From contig CAMCVK010000013.1 of NCBI GenBank assembly GCA_945881865.1, positions 18,838 to 82,837 of the forward strand: 64,000 bases of DNA, in the 5' to 3' direction. Below, piece by piece: positions 58,484 to 64,000 of this stretch. The notes below the pieces were generated by a model. It saw only the letters and a list, made by a program, of their open reading frames with translations. It was not told the DNA's origin and did not search any database. Numbering within the stretch: the stretch's first letter is position 1; the number at the start of each line of letters is the position of its first letter. The position numbers and the translations under genes are program-made. The DNA comes from Fimbriimonas ginsengisoli Gsoil 348 (GTDB lineage: Bacteria; Armatimonadota; Fimbriimonadia; Fimbriimonadales; Fimbriimonadaceae).

Positions 58484-60277
58484 TTAGACGGACAGCCGCT
58501 CCAGGAACGTAGCCAGCGCCATGGCTCCGAGGTCGCCGTCCTCGCGGGACCGAACGCCGACGGTGCCTTCTTCCAGGTCCTTGTCGCCTAGAATCAGCAT
58601 ATACGGAACCTTCTGCAACTGGTTCTCGCGGATCTTCTTGCCGAGGGTCTCGCGCCGGTCGTCTACCGAAACGCGCAACGGACGGTCGTCGAACACCGTG
58701 TCGCGAAGCTGTCGCGCCAATCCTTCGGCCGCCTCGTTGTGGCGATCGGCGATCGGAAGAATGGCGATCTGGACCGGTGCGAGCCACGTGGGGAACGCGC
58801 CCGCATACTGCTCGGTCAGAAGCCCGATCATGCGCTCCAGCGAGCCAAATGGAGCCCGGTGGATCATGACCGGCCGGTGCGGCTTGCTGTCCTCACCGAT
58901 GTACTCCAGCTCGAAGCGCTCCGGCAGGTTGTAGTCGACCTGCACGGTTCCCATCTGCCAATCGCGGCCAAGCGCGTCCTTAATGATGAGGTCGAGCTTC
59001 GGTCCGTAGAAGGCGGCATCGCCGGCCGAGACTTCGTAGGGCAGCCCAAGCTTTTGGCAAGCGGCCTCGATGGCCTCCTGCGCGGCGGTCCAGTTGTCGT
59101 CGTGGCCGACGTATTTGTCGGACGATGGATCTTTCGTGCCCACCCGCGCTCGGAAGTTCGTGAGGCCGAGCTTCTTCAGCACGCATTGCATCAGGTCGAC
59201 GACGCCGATGAACTCATCCAGCAGCTGGTCCGGCCGAACGAAGAGGTGGGCGTCGTCTTGCGTAAAGCCGCGCGCCCGAAGAATTCCGGTGACTTCCCCG
59301 CTCTGCTCGTAGCGATGCACATTGCCAAACTCCGCGTACCGAACCGGCAAGTCCCGGTAGGAGCGCATCTGCGACGCGTAAATCTCCATGTGGAACGGGC
59401 AGTTCATCGGCTTCAGCACGTAGGCTTCGTCGTCGCCCGACTCCATGATGGGATACATCTTCTCGCGGTAGTTGGCCATGTGCCCAGACTTGATGAACAG
59501 CTGCGTGCTGCCGATCGCCGGGGTCACGACGGGGTCGTAGCCGCGCTTCACCTGCTCGCGCTGCAAAAAGTCCGTCATCACCTGCCGCAAGGTTGCGCCC
59601 TTGGGTAGCCAAAGCGGAAGGCCGGTACCAACCCGCGCGCTGAACATGAACAGGCCCAGCTCTTTGCCCAAGATTCGGTGATCGCGCTTCTTGGCCTCCT
59701 CCAGGTTGTGGAGGTGCAGTTCCAGCTCCTCCTTCGTTTCGAAGGCGGTGCCGTAGATGCGCGTCAGCTGCTTGTTCTTGACGTCGCCGCGCCAGTAAGC
59801 ACCTGCGAGGGTCATCAGCTTGAACGCCTTGATCTCCTTCGTGCTGTCAACGTGCGGGCCGCGGCAAAGGTCGAGGAATCGGTGCAGGGTGCCTTCGCGG
59901 TCCGTGCGCTGTTGGTTGTAGAAGCTCAGCGTCTCGCCTTCGGGGATTCCCTCCAGCAGTTGCAGCTTGTAGTCAGCGACCGCTGCGCCCATACCGGGGA
60001 TAGCTTCGTCGACGATCAGCGCGCGCGCTTCCTCCCGGGAGACTTCGAGCCGCTCAATCCGCTGGTCGAGCTTGGCGAGCTCCTTCATCTTCGCTTCCAG
60101 TTTGGGAAGGTCTTCCTCTCGAAGCTGCGTTGGAAACTCGATGTCGTAGTAGAAGCCGTTCTCAACTGGCGGGCCGATCGCGAGCTTGGCGCCGGGATGC
60201 AGTTCGGTAACCGCCTGCGCCAGAAGGTGGGCGGCAGAATGCCGCAGACGATAAAGATAGCTGTCTTCGTAACGCAT
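58484..60277 (-). CDS. thrS: Threonyl-tRNA synthetase lacking TGS domain
   Basis: RHSAAHLLAQAV, GPPVENGFYYDIE, MNCPFHMEIY, RGFTQDDAHLFVRPDQL, HRAPFGSLERMIGLLTEQYAG; begins at the HxxxH editing-domain region. Confidence 0.96.
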   Translation of the reverse strand: MRYEDSYLYRLRHSAAHLLAQAVTELHPGAKLAIGPPVENGFYYDIEFPTQLREEDLPKLEAKMKELAKLDQRIERLEVSREEARALIVDEAIPGMGAAVADYKLQLLEGIPEGETLSFYNQQRTDREGTLHRFLDLCRGPHVDSTKEIKAFKLMTLAGAYWRGDVKNKQLTRIYGTAFETKEELELHLHNLEEAKKRDHRILGKELGLFMFSARVGTGLPLWLPKGATLRQVMTDFLQREQVKRGYDPVVTPAIGSTQLFIKSGHMANYREKMYPIMESGDDEAYVLKPMNCPFHMEIYASQMRSYRDLPVRYAEFGNVHRYEQSGEVTGILRARGFTQDDAHLFVRPDQLLDEFIGVVDLMQCVLKKLGLTNFRARVGTKDPSSDKYVGHDDNWTAAQEAIEAACQKLGLPYEVSAGDAAFYGPKLDLIIKDALGRDWQMGTVQVDYNLPERFELEYIGEDSKPHRPVMIHRAPFGSLERMIGLLTEQYAGAFPTWLAPVQIAILPIADRHNEAAEGLARQLRDTVFDDRPLRVSVDDRRETLGKKIRENQLQKVPYMLILGDKDLEEGTVGVRSREDGDLGAMALATFLERLSV

Positions 60278-60338
60278 GGTGGTGTCCGTCCCCTACAACG
60301 GGATCTGGTTGTCACTAAAAAGATACCAAACTAGGGGC

Positions 60339-60851
60339 ATGAGTTTAACGATTCGCCGGGCAACAAACGCTGACCAAGACGCCGTGGTGTACGTCATCAA
60401 GGCGGTTTACGACGAGTACGGATTTCCGTGGATTCCCGATGGCTACCACGCCGACCTGTATGACCTGGAGGGCAGTTACGACGCTTCCGGCGACGAATTT
60501 TTCCTGGCCGAGCTAGACGGGATTCCGGTCGGAACGGCGGCGCTGGAGGTTTTTCCGGTGGTGCCGGCGGGCGTCGTGACGCCCCTGGTGCGCATTGAAG
60601 GCTGCGACTGCAGCATCGAGCGGCTCTACGTTCATCCGTCAGCGCGGCGAAAGCGCGTCGGTCAGTCGCTCATGCAACACGTGATGGACCGGGCCCGGGA
60701 GCTCGGCCGAACTCAGATGGAGATTTGGTCGGACGTGACGTTTTTGGAAGCGCACACCCTATATGAAAAATTCGGGGCCTCCGTCGTGGCCAATCGCTTG
60801 TGCGATGACCCCGACGAAAGCCCCGAGTACGGACTTAGCCTGCGGCTTTAG
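60339..60851 (+). CDS. GNAT family N-acetyltransferase
   Basis: LTIRRATNADQDAVVYVI, CSIERLYVHPSARRKRVGQSLMQHVMDRARELG. Confidence 0.9.
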   Translation: MSLTIRRATNADQDAVVYVIKAVYDEYGFPWIPDGYHADLYDLEGSYDASGDEFFLAELDGIPVGTAALEVFPVVPAGVVTPLVRIEGCDCSIERLYVHPSARRKRVGQSLMQHVMDRARELGRTQMEIWSDVTFLEAHTLYEKFGASVVANRLCDDPDESPEYGLSLRL

Positions 60852-61294
60852 ATTCCGCCGCCGGGCTTGCCGGCGCCCGGGCCACCCGGTCCGCGGCCCT
60901 GGCCGCGCATTTTCTCGCGCATCTCTTTGCGAAGGGTCTCGTACTTCTTGTACTGAGCGTCCGTGAGGATCTTCTTCATGTCGGCTTCCATCTTCGGTCG
61001 CATCTCGCGCATGCTGGCCATCATCTTCTCTCGGTCGCCGCCGGCGGCCTCGAATGCGCTCTTCATGGCTTCCTGCTGCTTCTTGCCGAGTTCCTTCATC
61101 TTGGCTTCCTGATCCTTCGTCAGGTTGAGCTTCTGGAAGATCTCCTGGTTCATCTTGGCCATTCGGCCGCCGGGCATGCCCTTACCGGCCTGTGCGCCTT
61201 TGCCCTTCTTTGGGCCGGCGTCTTGGGCGTGGGAGACCTGGCCGAGGCCAAGCGAGAGAACGGCGATCAACGCGCTGAGAATGAGTTTGTTCAT
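60848..61294 (-). CDS. Spy/CpxP-like (LTXXQ) periplasmic protein
   Basis: Signal peptide MNKLILSALIAVLSLGLGQVSHAQ; LNLTKDQEAKMKELGKKQQ, ILTDAQYKKYETLR. Confidence 0.65.
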   Translation of the reverse strand: MNKLILSALIAVLSLGLGQVSHAQDAGPKKGKGAQAGKGMPGGRMAKMNQEIFQKLNLTKDQEAKMKELGKKQQEAMKSAFEAAGGDREKMMASMREMRPKMEADMKKILTDAQYKKYETLRKEMREKMRGQGRGPGGPGAGKPGGGI

Positions 61295-61376
61295 TTTTGT
61301 GTGCTCCTGTTTCAGGTTCATGAGGGAAAACGTTGGAGGCACCGAAGTGTTCACCAACATTCTTCTTCTCATATCA

Positions 61377-62192
61377 CTACAGCGATTGTGCTTGGGACTT
61401 CCTGACTAATTCCTGAATATTCGGCTGATCCGCCTTCAGAAAATCTGCCGGGGGGCCAAGAAAGACCATTTTCCCGGCATCTAGGAACGCGATACGGTCG
61501 GAGGTTCGAAGCACTGAGTTCACGTCGTGACTCACAAGGAGGCTGGTGATGCCGGTTTCGTCTTTCATCTTTCGGATAAGGACGTCGATTGCGTAGGTCG
61601 TGATAGGGTCGAGGCCGGTTGTCGGTTCGTCGTAGAGCAGGACTTTGGGCTGAGAGGCGATGGCGCGCGCGAGGCCAACCCGCTTTCGCATTCCTCCAGA
61701 CAATTCGCTTGGCATCTGCTTCGAGATCGATGGGTCGAGCTCGACCGCCTTCAGAGTGTCGGTTAGCAAAGTCTGTTCTTCGGTGACGGATCGTCGCTTC
61801 AGGCGACGCGGCCCGAAAAGGATGTTGTCCGCGACGCTGAGGAAATCGAAAAGCGCGGCCGATTGAAAAACCATGCCCATCCGCTGCCGGGCCTGCTCGC
61901 CATCCTTTTCCACGTTCATCCCGTCGACCTTCACCGAACCTTTCGTTGGCGTGATGAGACCGCTAATACACTTAAGAAGCGTTGTTTTGCCGCCCCCGCT
62001 GCTGCCCATTACGGCCACGATTTCGCCGGGCGCGACCGAAAACTCAATGCCAGACAGAACGCGGCGTCCGTCGTACTCGTGGTCCAGCCCAGCGACTTCA
62101 ATCAACCGCGCCCGGCCCTTTGGTTCGGAGTGCCCGAATTGAGGTGGGGTTGATGGAAAACCGCTGCGCGAAGGCGCGGCTGAAATGGGCAA
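61377..62192 (-). CDS. ABC transporter ATP-binding protein (MlaF-like)
   Basis: MGSSGGGKTTLLKCISGLI, PSELSGGMRKRVGLARAIASQPKVLLYDEPTTGLDPI. Likely true start is TTG at 62105 (LIEVAGLDHEYDGRRV). Confidence 0.88.
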   Translation of the reverse strand: MPISAAPSRSGFPSTPPQFGHSEPKGRARLIEVAGLDHEYDGRRVLSGIEFSVAPGEIVAVMGSSGGGKTTLLKCISGLITPTKGSVKVDGMNVEKDGEQARQRMGMVFQSAALFDFLSVADNILFGPRRLKRRSVTEEQTLLTDTLKAVELDPSISKQMPSELSGGMRKRVGLARAIASQPKVLLYDEPTTGLDPITTYAIDVLIRKMKDETGITSLLVSHDVNSVLRTSDRIAFLDAGKMVFLGPPADFLKADQPNIQELVRKSQAQSL

Positions 62193-63342
62193 GGCCGGAG
62201 AACCCGACAGAACGCGCCACGGATGACACGCTGAGATCGTCCTCCTGCAGCAGCCGCTTGGCCTTTTCCAGCCGCAGGGCCATCAGATACTTGTGAAACG
62301 GCTGCCCGGTGGTTTGCTTAAACAGGTAGCGGAAGTGCGAGGTCGAGAGCCCCAGCTGGGTGGCCAAAGCCGCGTCGGAGATGTCCTTGGCGTAGTTCCG
62401 ATCCAGGATCGAGACTGCGCGTTCGATCAGATAACCGGACGGGCTTTCCGACTCTTGGAACATGAACGCTGCCAGGGTGTTGAGGTCCTCGCGTACGAGG
62501 TCAGCCAGTTCGAGCGACGTGGTTGCCGCCTCCAACTTTCGCGCGAAGTCTAGCAAAGCTCGGTGCAGTTGGCGGTCTCCGCCGGATTCGAGAGCGGCCG
62601 TGACGACGGTGGCGGCGAAGGTTAGTGCCTGGCCACGTGCTTCTTCCAGGTCGGTTTGGCTGAGCGACCGGGTGAGGAAATCCAAAGCCTGGTTGAACCG
62701 CGCTCGGTCGCCAAGCCGAAGGGCACCGGTGACTTCCGCAAGCGGGACGCCGGTTCCCTGCGAGTGGAACGGACAACCGTGAGCCGGTTCCAATTCGAAA
62801 ATGATGTCGAACAAGATGAACGATGCCGGGGTGCCGAGGTCCTTAAATCGAATTCGGTCAATGGTGAGGTCTGGGACGTCGATCGTGAGCAGATCAACCC
62901 GTTGGGTTTTGCCGTCAACGGTCACCCTTCCGACGGTTTCGAGGCTCGTGCCGTCGCCGTTCAGGCGGTCGATTTGACGAGCCGCAACGGCTTCGCCGTA
63001 GTGCCTACCGTTGACGAGGTCAACTCGGAACGCGGTGTCTTCGCCATCCGTAAAATGGATGCTTCCGCCCAGCGTCTCGAGCGGTTCGGATTGCGCATCG
63101 GCAAAGGCGGCCAGCACACCGACGAAATGAACCCGGCGCAATTTGCCGGGCACGGCTACTTCCAAGGTAAATGGCAATGCCCGGGCTTTGTGGCCACGCA
63201 CCGCCCCGCCGTTACTCTGCCAGGGCGCGTCCTCGGTAAGCAGAAAACCCAGATCTCGATCCAACTCGACGTGATGCGACCCGAGGTTTTCGGGTCGTTC
63301 AATCTCGGCGGCTTGGAATCTGCTGGGTTTCTTTCGGGTCAT
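62098..63342 (-). CDS. AraC-family regulator with beta-rich N-terminal domain
   Basis: C-terminal HTH: SDAALATQLGLSTSHFRYLFKQTTGQPFHKYLMALRLEKAKRLLQEDDLSVSSVARSVGFSGLAHFSRAFAQRFSINPTSIR. Confidence 0.88.
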   Translation of the reverse strand: MTRKKPSRFQAAEIERPENLGSHHVELDRDLGFLLTEDAPWQSNGGAVRGHKARALPFTLEVAVPGKLRRVHFVGVLAAFADAQSEPLETLGGSIHFTDGEDTAFRVDLVNGRHYGEAVAARQIDRLNGDGTSLETVGRVTVDGKTQRVDLLTIDVPDLTIDRIRFKDLGTPASFILFDIIFELEPAHGCPFHSQGTGVPLAEVTGALRLGDRARFNQALDFLTRSLSQTDLEEARGQALTFAATVVTAALESGGDRQLHRALLDFARKLEAATTSLELADLVREDLNTLAAFMFQESESPSGYLIERAVSILDRNYAKDISDAALATQLGLSTSHFRYLFKQTTGQPFHKYLMALRLEKAKRLLQEDDLSVSSVARSVGFSGLAHFSRAFAQRFSINPTSIRALRTKGPGAVD

Positions 63343-63350
63343 ACGCGGCT

Positions 63351-64000
63351 TTACTTGGTATCTACGATCTCTACCGTCGTATGTGGCAGATGGCCGAATA
63401 CACTTTCGCGGAGACCCTTCACGCTGCTTCGAATCAGCTCGGCGTCGCGCTGGAAGTAGATCGGCACGAACGGCGCGTCGCGCAACACGATGTCCTCGGC
63501 TTGGGCGTACAGCTTCAGTCGCTCGGCTTCATCCAGCGTGCTGTCGGCCTTGGCGCAGAGCGCATCGTATTCCGGATTCACGTAGTTGACCTTGTTCTCC
63601 GGTCCGTAGCCGGCAAGCAGCGTCGAAAGGAAGTTCTCGGCGTCGAGGTAGTCGGCACCCCAGCGCATGTGGAAGAACGGCATTTCCTTCTTGTTGTGCT
63701 TCTCGAGGTACGCGCGCCATTCCATCGTGCGGAGGTTCGCGGTGATGTTCAGGTTCTTTTTCAGGTCGGTGGCAATCTTTTGCGCCACGAGCTGAATGTC
63801 GGGTCGGGCTTCGCGGAAGCTCAGCTCAAGCGTTGGGAATCCCTTTCCGTTCGGAAAGCCAGCGTCGGCCAGAGCTTTTCGCGCTGCCTCTGGGTTGTAT
63901 TTCCAGACCTTGGCGTCGGTTCGGTGGCCGAGGACGCCGGGCGGAACGATGCCGGTTGCCTTCTCGTTTGCGCCGCCAAGAACGTTCTCAATGATGTCGT
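63351..64000 (-). CDS. ABC transporter substrate-binding protein, peptide-type (SBP_bac_5), truncated by window edge
   Basis: KIATDLKKNLNITANLRTMEWRAYLEKHNKKEMPFFHMRWGADYLDAENFLSTLLAGYGPENKVNYVNPEYDALC; frame stays open past 63788 to the window end. Confidence 0.8.
   Translation of the reverse strand, partial: DIIENVLGGANEKATGIVPPGVLGHRTDAKVWKYNPEAARKALADAGFPNGKGFPTLELSFREARPDIQLVAQKIATDLKKNLNITANLRTMEWRAYLEKHNKKEMPFFHMRWGADYLDAENFLSTLLAGYGPENKVNYVNPEYDALCAKADSTLDEAERLKLYAQAEDIVLRDAPFVPIYFQRDAELIRSSVKGLRESVFGHLPHTTVEIVDTK

Overview
This 64 kb window is gene-dense, high-GC bacterial chromosome. The mix of diderm and LPS genes (TamB, BamA, OmpH, LpxD, LpxC) with DUF5107 and DUF4127 families suggests Armatimonadota/Fimbriimonadia-like, but that is inference only. 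Most of it is housekeeping: an oxidative pentose-phosphate operon (rpiB-pgi-gnd-zwf-pgl), pstSCA, an outer-membrane/lipid A operon, argH, dapB, thrS, purN, lipA, a DAHP synthase, rnhC and rmuC, plus two tRNAs. The main candidate system is a compact two-gene cassette at about 3841-5865. It encodes an AAA15/OLD-like ATPase and a small PIN-like nuclease. It is flanked by a 126-bp near-perfect direct repeat (1 mismatch) that duplicates the 3' end of the adjacent DUF5107 gene, so it looks like a recently inserted integrase-less defence or toxin cassette that rebuilt its target gene. Other observations: a half-length UvrA ending at the NBD1/NBD2 linker where a convergent plsC begins; an array of about ten perfect short-loop hairpins between plsC and rpiB; a related long inverted repeat next to tRNA-Arg; a STAND NTPase beside tRNA-Leu; a ThrRS without a TGS domain; and an AraC regulator with an unusual beta-rich N-terminus. 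All calls come from reading sequence and motifs; no database searches were run.
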